Source: Vibrio owensii CAIM 1854 = LMG 25443
GTDB taxonomy: Bacteria > Pseudomonadota > Gammaproteobacteria > Enterobacterales > Vibrionaceae
Direction: 5' to 3'
Assembly (NCBI RefSeq): GCF_000817815.1
Contig: NZ_JPRD01000013.1
Coordinates: forward strand, 58,622 to 122,621
Length of the DNA stretch: 64,000 nt
Positions 51,336-60,655 of this stretch are shown here, one piece after another (within the stretch, counting starts at the first letter, position 1; each line of letters opens with the position of its first letter). The notes below the pieces were generated by a model. It saw nothing but the letters and a program-made list of their open reading frames with translations, did no database searches and was not told where the DNA came from. The position numbers were made by a program, and so were the translations under genes.

Positions 51336-54300
51336 TTAGTTCTTAGTCACTGTCACGATTGGTGCTGCTTTATCTGCTGCGTTGAAGTGGAAGTTGTAGT
51401 TTCCTTCTTCTGCAATCGTGATCTTAAGGTTCGCACTTGAACCGCCTACATCCATAGTAACGGCTGTGTCTAGCTCAACACTGCCTTCGCCACCAAAGTT
51501 GGTTGCATCAGCCCAATCTGCACTTGCGATCTTCATTTCGTAGCTGCCTGTTGCTAGGTCGATATCTAGCGAGTAAACATCTGCTGCAACGTAAGTGAAC
51601 TTCGCACTTGAGGTCTCAGCTGGAGTATCCCAAGTCGTGATTGTGCCGCGCAGGAACAGTGAAGTTTCACCGAACGTTGGAGCGTCTGCTGCTTTCGTTA
51701 CAGAAACAACTGGTTTGTCAGCTGAATCGCTTTGCTCATGAATTGCATTTAGAACGAAAGTGTATTTGCCTGTTTCAGTAACGGACAATGCACAGTTACC
51801 CTCAGTACCCAAGTCTAGAGATCCAGAAGCTTGTTCTACGTAATCACAGCCAAAGTTTGGTGTACCCCAGCTATCATCAGCAAACTTAAAGCCGTAATCA
51901 CCTGCTTCAAGTACACCCGTTACTGAGTACATACCGTTGCCAATGAATGACATTTCCCATTCTTCTGATGGATTCCAACCGTTCATGTCACCGCGAACAT
52001 AAACTTTGGTTTCACCGTAAGGAGGAATGCTCGATACGTCTTTGTTGTCAGTGTTTACTGGTAGACCTGCACCTTGAGCGCCGTTTTGTGGTTGAACAAA
52101 TACCGCTGTTGTTAGTGCTGGAACCGTAAAGGTTTCGCCTGAGAAGCTTGCGCCTTTCACACGGCTATCAGCAGAGTCTTTTTGAACTTCATGCAGTTCG
52201 AAGCCAGTTGCACCTTCAACTTTGAACGATTTCGTTTCTGATGTTGAGTTCACTACAGCCACGATTGCATCGTAGTTCGCGTCGAGATCTTTACCTGCTG
52301 ATACTCCGTCATCAATAGACATGACGATCAAGCCTTCCACTTGGTCTTTGCCTACGTTGCGGAAGTCAACGCGGTTCATGACTTCTTGAGCAGTATCTAA
52401 ACGGAACAGTTCGCTTGAGCTACGAATAGTCAGTAGTTCTAGGAATTGTTGCTTAGTTAGCTCGATATCGTCAGTGTTTGGCATCGCAGTGCTGTCAGCA
52501 ACGATAGTTTTGATCAGCTCCCAGTTTGCGCCGTCTTTGTCTTCACGAGGTAGACCGACGTTCCAGTTGTTGTCGCTACCGTCGAAGTAAACGCGGTTGA
52601 ACCAGTCACCTGAATCGTATGAGTCACGCTGCATTGATTTCGAACGCAGTAGCTCAGAACCCATGTGGATGAACGGGATACCTTGACCAAGCATTACTGT
52701 AGATAGAGACACAGTTTGCATACGTGCGCGGTCAGCAGATGAAGTGCCAGTCGCGATCTTGTACGCGTTGTTGTCCCATAACGTTTGGTTATCGTGCTTA
52801 GATACGTAAGAGATGTTCTCAGAAGGGATCTTAGTGTAACCCGCTGGCGCACCGTTGTAGTCTACGTTCTTACCAAGTTTAGTCTCACCTTCAAAGTCTA
52901 GAAGAACGAATTCTGCTAGGTTACCTGCCATGCCCAGACGTACTAAGTCTTGGTTGTGTAGACGACCGTTTACAGATTCCGCATCTGTCTTCGTTTCTTC
53001 GTTCGGGTAACCTGCGTTACCAAAACCTTGGTTAAAGCGAAGTGGGTGCTTACCTTCAGAGTCCACACCGCCATCGAATGGACTACCACCACGAACCGCG
53101 TCACGTAGGCGGTCAGAGAAGGTACCGATGCCAGTGCCAGCCATGTTGATTTGTGTTGCTTGGTCGAAGCGAGCGTTGTTTGCTACTTCACCGAAGTCCC
53201 AACCTTCACCGTAGAATAGCGTATTTTCATCGACTTCTTTAACGCGCTTCAGAGCGTATTCCATCAAGTCTTTTGGTTGGTGTGCCATCAAGTCAAAACG
53301 GAAGCCGTCAACTTTGTAGTCGTCCGCCCACACAAGCAATGAGTCAACCATCAGTTTACCCATCATCAAGTTCTCCGTTGCTGTGTTATCACAACAAGTT
53401 GAGTTCTCAACGCCACCTGTGTTCACATTCAGACGGTGGTAGTATCCTGGGACGATCTTATCTAGGACAGATTTTTCGTTTACGCCCGATGCGTTAGTGT
53501 GGTTGTACACCACGTCCATAACCAGCTTCAGATCCATTTTGTGTGTCGCTTGAACCATTTCACGGAATTCAAGGATACGTTTAGAACCGTTTGGATCGGT
53601 CGCGTAGCTGCCTTCTGGAACAGTGTAGTGGAATGGGTCGTAACCCCAGTTGAAGCTGTCTAGCATGCGTAGATCGTTCATCAGTGCTTGTGCAGCACCC
53701 GTTGCTGGATCGTAGCTGTTTAGTACATCTTCAATGATTTTAGCGTCGTCTTCTGTTTCACAGATTGAAGCTGCTGGTTTGATGCCACATAGCTTGCCTA
53801 CGGTATCGGTGATATCAACGCGGTTTGCTGCGTTTTCGTCAACCGTTGCAATATCGAACGCTGGCAGGATGTGAAGCGTGGTTAGACCTGCGTCTTTCAG
53901 TGCTTGAAGGTGAGTAACCGACTCACGCTCAGGCTCTGTCAATGCAAGGTACTTACCGTTTAGAGATTGCGTACCTTTAGTATCACTAAAGCTGAAGTCA
54001 CGAAGATGTGATTCGTAAAGAACGTGGTCTTCATCTTTTGCAACCGTTGGGCGGTCGTAGTTATCCCACTCTGCTGGTTTCAACGCAGCGCTGTCTAGAT
54101 CGACAACTTGTGAGTACATTGAGTTTTGCGACAAGCTTAGCGAGTAAGGGTCAGTCACTAGGCGAGTTTCAACAACACCAGTCGTTGGGTGGTAAACCTT
54201 CACTTGGTAACGATAGAATTTGTTCAGTACGTTGCCTTGCGCTTCCGATTCCCAGATACCTGTTTCTGGGTTCTCAGTCATTGCAACTGTTGCTTCTTCC

Positions 54301-55325
54301 GCAAAGTTCGCATCGTAGATGATTAGGTCAACGTCTTGCGCTGTTGGTGCCCAAAGTTTGAATGTTGCCGCGCTACCTTCAACAATTGCGCCCAACTCTT
54401 CACTGATTGCATTACCTGCATCTTCATCTGCAAATACGGCATCAAGCACGCCTGGTTTTTGTACTTCAGTAGCAGAAGTCACATCGCCATCGGCATTGTA
54501 AGCGACCATTACGATTTGTGACTTCAAAATCGTACGTAGTGTCTCTGCATTCACGTCGATACCCGCCGCTTGCAGGCTAGCAAGGTGACGGAAACGCTCT
54601 TTTAGTTCATCAGACAAGTCGCCAGCTTTTGTCAGCTCAACCGCTGTACCGCCAGTGATTTGCTTGTCTTCATCCATCTTGATGTCATTGGTCAAGCTGT
54701 AGTAAAGCTTCATTGAGTCAGCACTACCTGCCGCTTCCCAAGCGATGGTTTCAGCGTCTAACCAATGGGCTTTTTGACCATCGATGTCTACAGGGCGTTC
54801 TTCGATTGGCTCGTAGTAAAGCTCGCTGCTGCCGTGGAAGCCGAATAGACCTTGTGATTCACCTAGCTTGGTCAGTTCCACTTTAGAGTTTGCGCTGCCG
54901 AAGGCTTTTTCGTCGCCTTTGTGCAGGATGAAGTTCATACAGTTGTGCGGGTCAGACGCATCTGGATCGACTTTAAGCACGTAGTACGCACCGTAAGTGT
55001 CGCTGATGCCATCGAATGGAAGTGGTGATGCCCAGTCTGTACCACCGTCAGCAATACCCATTGCTTCTAGGTCAGTACTGGTACAGCCTTCACCATTCCA
55101 AAGGTGCAGACCCCAACCTTCGTAGTCGCTTGCTGTTGAAGCTGATGCTACGTCACGTTTGTAATAGATGACAACTTCGTTCTCTCCCGCAGGGTGTAGG
55201 CCAGAGCCCGGGTTCGTTGTGTCATCGCTAGAGCTATCACTGCCACAACCGCTGATAACCGCTACGGAAATCAAAGGCAGAACGGTTTTGGCGATCGCTG
55301 ATAATTTAAATGTTTTATTGTCCAC
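51336..55325 (-). CDS. pulA: Lipoprotein type I pullulanase with two extra C-terminal modules
   Basis: About 1329 residues from GTG 55325, which yields a lipoprotein signal (lipobox VISGC); a TTG at 55367 would only lengthen the N-terminus. Layout: CBM41-like domain (VIYYKRDVAS...WGLHLWNGEGC), pullulanase N2/CBM48 region (about 320-410, FKLWAPTAQDVDL), then the GH13 barrel with DVVYNHTNASG, nucleophile DGFRFDLM, acid/base GEGWDFGEV and VSKHDNQTLWD. The C-terminal beta domain is followed by two starch-binding-like modules (about 1130-1220, starting KVYVRGDMNGWNP, and 1240-1329, starking SLFLRGTITTWD). It debranches alpha-1,6 links outside the cell. Longer than usual lipoprotein pullulanases because of the two modules. 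Confidence 0.93.
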   Translation of the reverse strand: MDNKTFKLSAIAKTVLPLISVAVISGCGSDSSSDDTTNPGSGLHPAGENEVVIYYKRDVASASTASDYEGWGLHLWNGEGCTSTDLEAMGIADGGTDWASPLPFDGISDTYGAYYVLKVDPDASDPHNCMNFILHKGDEKAFGSANSKVELTKLGESQGLFGFHGSSELYYEPIEERPVDIDGQKAHWLDAETIAWEAAGSADSMKLYYSLTNDIKMDEDKQITGGTAVELTKAGDLSDELKERFRHLASLQAAGIDVNAETLRTILKSQIVMVAYNADGDVTSATEVQKPGVLDAVFADEDAGNAISEELGAIVEGSAATFKLWAPTAQDVDLIIYDANFAEEATVAMTENPETGIWESEAQGNVLNKFYRYQVKVYHPTTGVVETRLVTDPYSLSLSQNSMYSQVVDLDSAALKPAEWDNYDRPTVAKDEDHVLYESHLRDFSFSDTKGTQSLNGKYLALTEPERESVTHLQALKDAGLTTLHILPAFDIATVDENAANRVDITDTVGKLCGIKPAASICETEDDAKIIEDVLNSYDPATGAAQALMNDLRMLDSFNWGYDPFHYTVPEGSYATDPNGSKRILEFREMVQATHKMDLKLVMDVVYNHTNASGVNEKSVLDKIVPGYYHRLNVNTGGVENSTCCDNTATENLMMGKLMVDSLLVWADDYKVDGFRFDLMAHQPKDLMEYALKRVKEVDENTLFYGEGWDFGEVANNARFDQATQINMAGTGIGTFSDRLRDAVRGGSPFDGGVDSEGKHPLRFNQGFGNAGYPNEETKTDAESVNGRLHNQDLVRLGMAGNLAEFVLLDFEGETKLGKNVDYNGAPAGYTKIPSENISYVSKHDNQTLWDNNAYKIATGTSSADRARMQTVSLSTVMLGQGIPFIHMGSELLRSKSMQRDSYDSGDWFNRVYFDGSDNNWNVGLPREDKDGANWELIKTIVADSTAMPNTDDIELTKQQFLELLTIRSSSELFRLDTAQEVMNRVDFRNVGKDQVEGLIVMSIDDGVSAGKDLDANYDAIVAVVNSTSETKSFKVEGATGFELHEVQKDSADSRVKGASFSGETFTVPALTTAVFVQPQNGAQGAGLPVNTDNKDVSSIPPYGETKVYVRGDMNGWNPSEEWEMSFIGNGMYSVTGVLEAGDYGFKFADDSWGTPNFGCDYVEQASGSLDLGTEGNCALSVTETGKYTFVLNAIHEQSDSADKPVVSVTKAADAPTFGETSLFLRGTITTWDTPAETSSAKFTYVAADVYSLDIDLATGSYEMKIASADWADATNFGGEGSVELDTAVTMDVGGSSANLKITIAEEGNYNFHFNAADKAAPIVTVTKN

Positions 55326-55841
55326 GTTTACAAATCCATTGTTATTGAATTGATAATAGATTGGCAAAATGCCGAAAAGGAAATGTTCAACTAGATGCTA
55401 ATACACTGAACTATCAGCAAAATGTGAGAGCAGGCCGTTAAGTTTTTTACAAGTGAAAATTTTCTATCACAGTAGATTTTGTTCACAAATTAAATAATAA
55501 ATCGTTCGCATAGTGAGATATCGAGCACAGCCTAATGATGTAAATTTTTATAGGAGGAGAAAGGGGGGATGATAGGGGATGAGAATGTCTAAGCCCCAAA
55601 ACTGTGACTTATTTCTATAAAAATAAGGGGGATATTTATCGACTAAAAATAAGTTTGGTTGATATTGAATAAAAAGACGTCATTCATGACTTGTAAACTT
55701 CAGATTTTACTTACACGGTCGTTATATACTAGAGACGGTGTGCGCTTCATTGCGTGAGCGTATTGACACCCAAATTCGAATTTACAAGATTTTCCTATCG
55801 AAGGGGAAATCCTTATGGGCCCGATTTAAAAGAGGCGGTTT
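55326..55841. promoter_or_regulatory. pulA / Sel1-protein divergent control region
   Basis: 516 bases, AT-rich, no coding-like frame. Contains the tandem MalT-box-like element at 55563-55583; the pulA leader would be about 190 bases or less. Confidence 0.6.
55563..55583 (+). promoter_or_regulatory. Tandem MalT-box-like element upstream of pulA
   Basis: GGGGATGAT (55565-55573) and GGGGATGAG (55575-55583), direct repeats 10 bases apart matching the MalT box core. Read toward pulA it matches the lamB element (44290-44310) at 19 of 21 positions. Confidence 0.72.
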
Positions 55842-57047
55842 ATGAGTAGTATGGGCATTGCTATTGCAGCAACTGGCCTTTCACTCATCCTGATATTTGT
55901 TTGGATGATCTCGTTGTCGATGCGAAAGCAACGTCTCGAGGCAGAGAGGAAAGCGCGCGAGGCGGCGTATCGCAAGGCGATGCAAAAAGCGCGAGAGCAA
56001 GAACGTAAAGAACGTGCGTTTAAGGCGGAAACGGGTCATGTACCGACCATTCTTTATTTAGCAAAAGAAGCGGAACGAGAAAACATCAAGCAAGCTCTGT
56101 ATTGGTACGACAAAGCCGCCAAACTGGATAACGTTACCGGCATGTACGGTGTCGTTCGTTTGGCAGAGCGTATGCGTGAAGACGTGATCTTAAGAGAGCA
56201 AGCCAACTTTTGGCGCACGGCGATTGCGGGCTTAGAAGGGGATGTTGAGGCGAAGTTTGCCACTGGTAAAGCGCTCGTATTTGGGCGTGGTACAGAGAAA
56301 AACATTCCCAAAGGTCACCAATTAATCGAAGAAGCTGCTGATGAAGGCTGTATTCCAGCCATGCTGTATATGGGTGAGTGGCAGTTATCACCAGAAAATA
56401 CATCAGGCCAGCGAGCAGACGCCTTATTTTGGTTTATGAAAGCCGCAGAACAAGACAGTGCGGATGGTAAAATCCAAGTCGGCCTTTGTTACCTCAATGG
56501 CATTGGTACTGAAAAGAGCATGGTAAAAGGCTGCTACTGGTTAGAACGAGCAGCAGAATGTGGCAGTGCAGAGGCCATGTATCATGCCGGTGAAGCTTGG
56601 AAAGACACGGGCAAAACAGGTAACGCGATTGCTTACGTTTGGTTGTTCCTGTCTGCGAATATGGGGTATGAGCCCGCGAGAGTTGTGCGCGATGAGGTTG
56701 CCAGCAACATCGGTGTCGATGTGGTGGTTGGCTTGCAATCAATCGCTAAGCCGCTACAAAGAAAGTTAGCGTCTGGTGTTGTGAAGAAGCATTCCATCAT
56801 TCGTGCATTGAACAAGGTCTACAAACGTGAAGTTTATTTCCCTGGTGAAGAGGAGCTAAACGAGCTGCTCAATGAGGAACATCATGATGAAGCAAGCCTC
56901 CTCGGTGACACACCAGAGTTGAACTTTGAAACGGAGATGCCTGTTCAACAAGAGTTTGCTCCTCCACCAAAGCAACCTTCCAAAGAAGTGCTCGATTTTA
57001 CGCAAAACTTTTTACAGCCACAGAATCTCAACAAGCCTCATTCGTGA
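55842..57047 (+). CDS. Membrane-anchored Sel1-repeat (TPR-like) protein
   Basis: 401 residues: N-terminal membrane span (about 5-26), basic coiled coil (about 28-60), at least four Sel1-type helical repeats (about 75-290, e.g. ADALFWFMKAAEQDSADGKIQVGLCYLNGIGTEKSM and KGCYWLERAAECGSAEAMYHAGEAW), and an acidic, proline-rich tail. Sel1 proteins are protein-binding scaffolds; the partner is unknown. Divergent from pulA. The stop codon lies in the terminator stem. Confidence 0.85.
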   Translation: MSSMGIAIAATGLSLILIFVWMISLSMRKQRLEAERKAREAAYRKAMQKAREQERKERAFKAETGHVPTILYLAKEAERENIKQALYWYDKAAKLDNVTGMYGVVRLAERMREDVILREQANFWRTAIAGLEGDVEAKFATGKALVFGRGTEKNIPKGHQLIEEAADEGCIPAMLYMGEWQLSPENTSGQRADALFWFMKAAEQDSADGKIQVGLCYLNGIGTEKSMVKGCYWLERAAECGSAEAMYHAGEAWKDTGKTGNAIAYVWLFLSANMGYEPARVVRDEVASNIGVDVVVGLQSIAKPLQRKLASGVVKKHSIIRALNKVYKREVYFPGEEELNELLNEEHHDEASLLGDTPELNFETEMPVQQEFAPPPKQPSKEVLDFTQNFLQPQNLNKPHS

Positions 57048-57056
57048 GGCTTTTTT
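57033..57056 (+). terminator. Terminator overlapping the end of the Sel1 gene
   Basis: AAGCCTCA-TTCG-TGAGGCTT with six T residues; the gene's TGA stop is inside the right arm. Confidence 0.85.
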
Positions 57057-57496
57057 ATCACTCAAATTCTTCTTTATTCCATTGTTTGCATAATTGTTGA
57101 GTGATCTTTGTGCAAAGCTTCAACAGAATTTTACTTGCCACCAATCTATTCTTATATAAATCGAAAAATAGAGGGAAATCCCCCCTTGCTGCAAATACAT
57201 GAATTAAGCTCCAATCCGTTATTATTGATTAGCTCGTACTATAGCTATGAAAATAATTTGTTAGATTAAATTGTGTTTTTCTAATGACACTCATTACTTT
57301 AACTAATATTTGGTATTAAGTTTTATATTACTAAATCTTAATTTCTATTTTTGGTTTAAATTTGTGTCTGTTGATCTTTAACTAAATTAAGCGCAATATA
57401 CCCAAAAAAAATAGCGCACACTCTGCGTATAAATACAGTAAGAAGCAACCTGTTATTATCCTTTTCAACATAAAGGGGCAACGTCATGCTCTTTTT
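57048..57496. other. Intergenic region, 449 bases
   Basis: Very AT-rich. Apart from the terminator tail, no repeat, hairpin or coding frame stands out. Confidence 0.5.
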
Positions 57497-57964
57497 ATGT
57501 CCATTAGAGATTTGTGTATGTTGAGAATCATTAGTGCAGATAAGTTCATCTCTTCAAGGTTTATCTTGGAATACAGCAAAGTGGAATTTGCATCTTTGTT
57601 GGGTGTTTCCGTTGCTAAGATAACCAATATAGAGAACGGCAAAACATCGATTCCCCCGGTGTACGATTACGCCATCAATCACTTGCTTAGTGAGCACCCG
57701 TTTAAAGACAGTGCGATGGATGCCTTGTGTTCCCATGAAACGCTTAACTTTGCTCGCCGTGTCGATGTAAACAGTAAGGTGCAACGCTTGTCGTGTAAGC
57801 GCTGTGACAGCCGAAGGCTACATGTGATGGCTGGCATGAGTGGCCTGTACTTTGTCGAATGTATGGACTGCAAGCACACCATGTATTCGTCTGGTAATGC
57901 GGTGAAACGGTATCAATTGTGGTCAAATAACGGCGTTAAACTCGATAGCCATTTGTTCGATTAG
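57497..57964 (+). CDS. XRE-type HTH protein with C-terminal zinc ribbon
   Basis: 155 residues. An HTH-like segment (EFASLLGVSVAKITNIENGKTSIPP, about 30-55) resembles Cro/XRE DNA-binding domains. The C-terminal half has a CxxC...CxxC pair (LSCKRCDSRRLHV and VECMDCKHTMY, about 100-135), likely a zinc ribbon. Initiation could be at 57497 or at the in-frame ATG 57518. The combination suggests a small nucleic-acid-binding regulator; target unknown. It is the gene upstream of the speF region but separated by a terminator. Confidence 0.6.
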   Translation: MSIRDLCMLRIISADKFISSRFILEYSKVEFASLLGVSVAKITNIENGKTSIPPVYDYAINHLLSEHPFKDSAMDALCSHETLNFARRVDVNSKVQRLSCKRCDSRRLHVMAGMSGLYFVECMDCKHTMYSSGNAVKRYQLWSNNGVKLDSHLFD

Positions 57965-58015
57965 ACTTGATCTCTACGTTTGTCGAAGAAAGCACCAAAG
58001 AACAAACAATAACGT

Positions 58016-58050
58016 AAAAAGCCATCAGCAGAAATGTTGATGGCTTTTTG
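58016..58050. terminator. Terminator after the HTH/zinc-ribbon gene
   Basis: AAAAAGCCATCA/TGATGGCTTTTT stem. Confidence 0.85.
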
Positions 58051-58133
58051 TTTATGGTTTATAAATTGTTAAATATAAGCGTATTTATTGTGTTTATTAT
58101 TGCTAATAAATCAATCTAGTTAAATATAGAGTG

Positions 58134-58199
58134 ATGAAAATCGCAAAATTTTATTTTCTTTTGATTCCTTTTTTAATAATAACTGGTGAGGTCACATAA
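58134..58199 (+). CDS. Possible leader peptide 1 upstream of speF (21 residues)
   Basis: MKIAKFYFLLIPFLIITGEV-T. Shares KIAKFYF with the frame at 58259, with all codon differences at third positions. No strong ribosome site. It could alternatively be a duplicated RNA structural element. Confidence 0.3.
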   Translation: MKIAKFYFLLIPFLIITGEVT

Positions 58200-58258
58200 T
58201 TCTTCACCTGAATTCAATTTAAACCAAAATTCAATATCATTGGCTTATCGAAAGGAAA

Positions 58259-58318
58259 GTGATTAAGATCGCGAAATTTTATTTCGAGAAAATAAGGGTT
58301 TTAATTATGAATCAATAA
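58259..58318 (+). CDS. Possible leader peptide 2 upstream of speF (19 residues)
   Basis: GTG start, VIKIAKFYFEKIRVLIMNQ, preceded by AAGGA but with very short spacing (2 bases). It ends 91 bases before speF. The coding-like relation with the 58134 frame supports it; the overlapping CGAAAT/ATTTCG hairpin (58272-58286) is a competing explanation. Confidence 0.35.
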   Translation: MIKIAKFYFEKIRVLIMNQ

Positions 58319-58409
58319 TCACGAAATTTGTTTTTTGAATTTTAAATATTAATTTTACTTGTAATATCTGTGCTTGTCGTCTTTACAGAACAAATAAGAG
58401 ATATTTCAA

Positions 58410-60590
58410 ATGAAACGTTTAATTATCGGTGTTAGTAATTACATGCCAGAAGACTTCAGTTTATTATCTGAATCTTTGGATGAGCAATTTAACCGAACTT
58501 TAAAGCCACTTGAGCACGTCGAATTAACTGACGTTGGCGCTGCAATTATTACTTCTGCAGATATTAAGGCTGGTCTACACAAAATTATTTCTGAAACGGG
58601 TTATGGCATTCCGGTTTTCTTAGTAACAGATGAAAACCCAGTTTCAGCAGAAGATTACGTATGGTTAACCGGCGTTATCGATTTGGAAAGACAGTCAATT
58701 GAATACTACGGTCGCCAAATCAATGAGGCTGTCACCAAATACGAATGTCGCCTACTTCCACCTTTCTTCAAACAATTGACTCACTACGTGGAAATGGGCA
58801 ACTCTGCATTCGACTGTCCAGGACACCAAGGCGGTCAGTTCTTCAAAAAACACCCAGCGGGTAAACAGTTCTACGATTTCTTCGGTGAAAACCTATTCCG
58901 TAGTGACTTGTGTAACGCGGACGTTGATTTAGGTGACTTGCTGATCCACGAAGGTTCTGCTCACCAAGCTCAAGCACACGCAGCAAAAGTGTTCAACTCA
59001 GACAAAACCTACTTCGTACTTAACGGTACTTCGGCTTCAAACAAAGTGGTTTGTAACGCGTTAGTGACCGAAGGTGACTTGGTTATGTTTGACCGTAACA
59101 ACCACAAATCAAACCACCACGGTGCATTGATCCAAGCGGGTGGTATGCCAGTTTACCTAGAAACAGCACGTAACCCTTGGGGTTTTATCGGTGGTATGGA
59201 TGAGCACTGTTTTGATGAAGAATACATCCGTGCTCAAATTGCGAAAGTGTCACCAGAACGTGCTCGTGATGAACGTCCATTCCGTCTTGCGATCATCCAA
59301 TTGGGTACTTACGACGGTACCATCTACAACGCACGTTACGTGATGGATAAGATTGGTCATCTATGTGATTACATCCTATTCGACTCGGCATGGGTGGGCT
59401 ACGAGCAGTTCATTCCTATGATGAAAGACTGTTCTCCACTGCTACTGGATCTGAAACCAGAAGATGCGGGTGTGATTGTGACTCAGTCTGTTCACAAGCA
59501 ACAAGCTGGCTTCTCTCAAACCTCGCAGATCCATAAAAAAGACCACCACATCAAAGGTCAGGCTCGCTACTGTAACCACAAACGCTTCAACAACGCGTTT
59601 ATGATGCACGCGTCCACTTCACCATTCTACGCGCTGTTCTCAGCATTGGATGTGAACGCGAAGATCCACGATGGTGAAGCGGGTCTACGCCTATGGCGTG
59701 ATGCGGTTAAGACGGGTATCGAAGCACGTAAAGAAATCCTGAAAAGTTGTGAGCTGATTCGTCCGTTTATTCCTGACCAAGTGGATGGTCAACCATGGGG
59801 CAGCTACGACACCGATCTTATCGCAACCAATAAGAAGTTCTTCATGTTCGAGCCAGACGCAAGCTGGCATAAATTTGAAGGCTACGGCGAAGGTCAGTAC
59901 TTCGTTGACCCTTGTAAATTGCTACTCACCACAGCAGGTATTGCTGAAGATGGTAGCTACGCAGACTTTGGTATTCCTGCAACGTTATTGGCGAACTTCC
60001 TACGTGAGAACGGCATCATCCCAGAGAAGTGTGACTTGAACTCTATCTTGTTCTTGCTAACTCCAGCAGAGGATATGGGTAAGATCCGTCATCTTGTGGC
60101 GCAAATTAACCGCTTCGAGAAATTCATTCGTGATGATGCGCCGCTAAACATCGTGCTTCCTCGCGTCTATGAAGCGAACAAAGAACGCTACCGTGGCTAC
60201 ACCATCCGTCAGCTATGTCAGGAAATGCATGACATGTACAAAGAGCTGAATGTGAAACAGCTACAAAAAGCGATGTTCCGTAGCGAATACTTCCCAACCA
60301 TGGTGCACAAACCAGATGTGGCAACACGCAAATACTTCCGCGGCGAGTGTGATTACTTGCCTCTGAAAGAAGCGGTAGGTCGTGTCGCAGCAGAAGGTGC
60401 GCTTCCTTATCCTCCAGGCATTATCTGTGTGATCACGGGCGAAATCTGGACTCAACAAGTGGTCGATTACTTCTTATCTCTAGAAGAAGGCATCAACCGA
60501 TTCCCAGGCTTCGCACCAGAGATTCAAGGTGTGTATCTAGAAGACGTCAATGGTCGCACCACCGCCCATTGCTACGCCCTTAAAGATTAA
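58410..60590 (+). CDS. speF: Inducible ornithine decarboxylase
   Basis: 726 residues, close to E. coli SpeF (732). N-terminal wing domain, then fold-type I PLP domain with the Schiff-base lysine in QSVHKQQAGFSQ (K~355), upstream PGHQGGQFF and LNGTSASNKVV motifs, and the C-terminal domain ending YLEDVNGRTTAHCYALK. It converts ornithine to putrescine and CO2, consuming a proton, so it counters acid. Followed at 66 bases by the putrescine/ornithine antiporter gene. Lysine or arginine decarboxylase is less likely given that partner. Confidence 0.93.
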   Translation: MKRLIIGVSNYMPEDFSLLSESLDEQFNRTLKPLEHVELTDVGAAIITSADIKAGLHKIISETGYGIPVFLVTDENPVSAEDYVWLTGVIDLERQSIEYYGRQINEAVTKYECRLLPPFFKQLTHYVEMGNSAFDCPGHQGGQFFKKHPAGKQFYDFFGENLFRSDLCNADVDLGDLLIHEGSAHQAQAHAAKVFNSDKTYFVLNGTSASNKVVCNALVTEGDLVMFDRNNHKSNHHGALIQAGGMPVYLETARNPWGFIGGMDEHCFDEEYIRAQIAKVSPERARDERPFRLAIIQLGTYDGTIYNARYVMDKIGHLCDYILFDSAWVGYEQFIPMMKDCSPLLLDLKPEDAGVIVTQSVHKQQAGFSQTSQIHKKDHHIKGQARYCNHKRFNNAFMMHASTSPFYALFSALDVNAKIHDGEAGLRLWRDAVKTGIEARKEILKSCELIRPFIPDQVDGQPWGSYDTDLIATNKKFFMFEPDASWHKFEGYGEGQYFVDPCKLLLTTAGIAEDGSYADFGIPATLLANFLRENGIIPEKCDLNSILFLLTPAEDMGKIRHLVAQINRFEKFIRDDAPLNIVLPRVYEANKERYRGYTIRQLCQEMHDMYKELNVKQLQKAMFRSEYFPTMVHKPDVATRKYFRGECDYLPLKEAVGRVAAEGALPYPPGIICVITGEIWTQQVVDYFLSLEEGINRFPGFAPEIQGVYLEDVNGRTTAHCYALKD

Positions 60591-60655
60591 TCTACCCCGT
60601 TCGCATCGTGACTTGGTTGTCGCGGTGCGAACCGTTTATTCGTGGAGAATAATTT

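Larger units (their letters stand above)
57965..58409. promoter_or_regulatory. speF upstream region with duplicated leader element
   Basis: 445 bases, strongly AT-rich after the terminator at 58016. Holds two related 27-base segments (58131-58157, 58259-58285) and a weaker third one (58318-58335). Long leaders are expected for inducible ornithine decarboxylase genes. Confidence 0.55.

Noticed and set aside
58081..58409. An E. coli-type SpeFL leader peptide
   Set aside because: No frame resembling the enterobacterial leader sequence was found; only the KIAKFYF frames are present.
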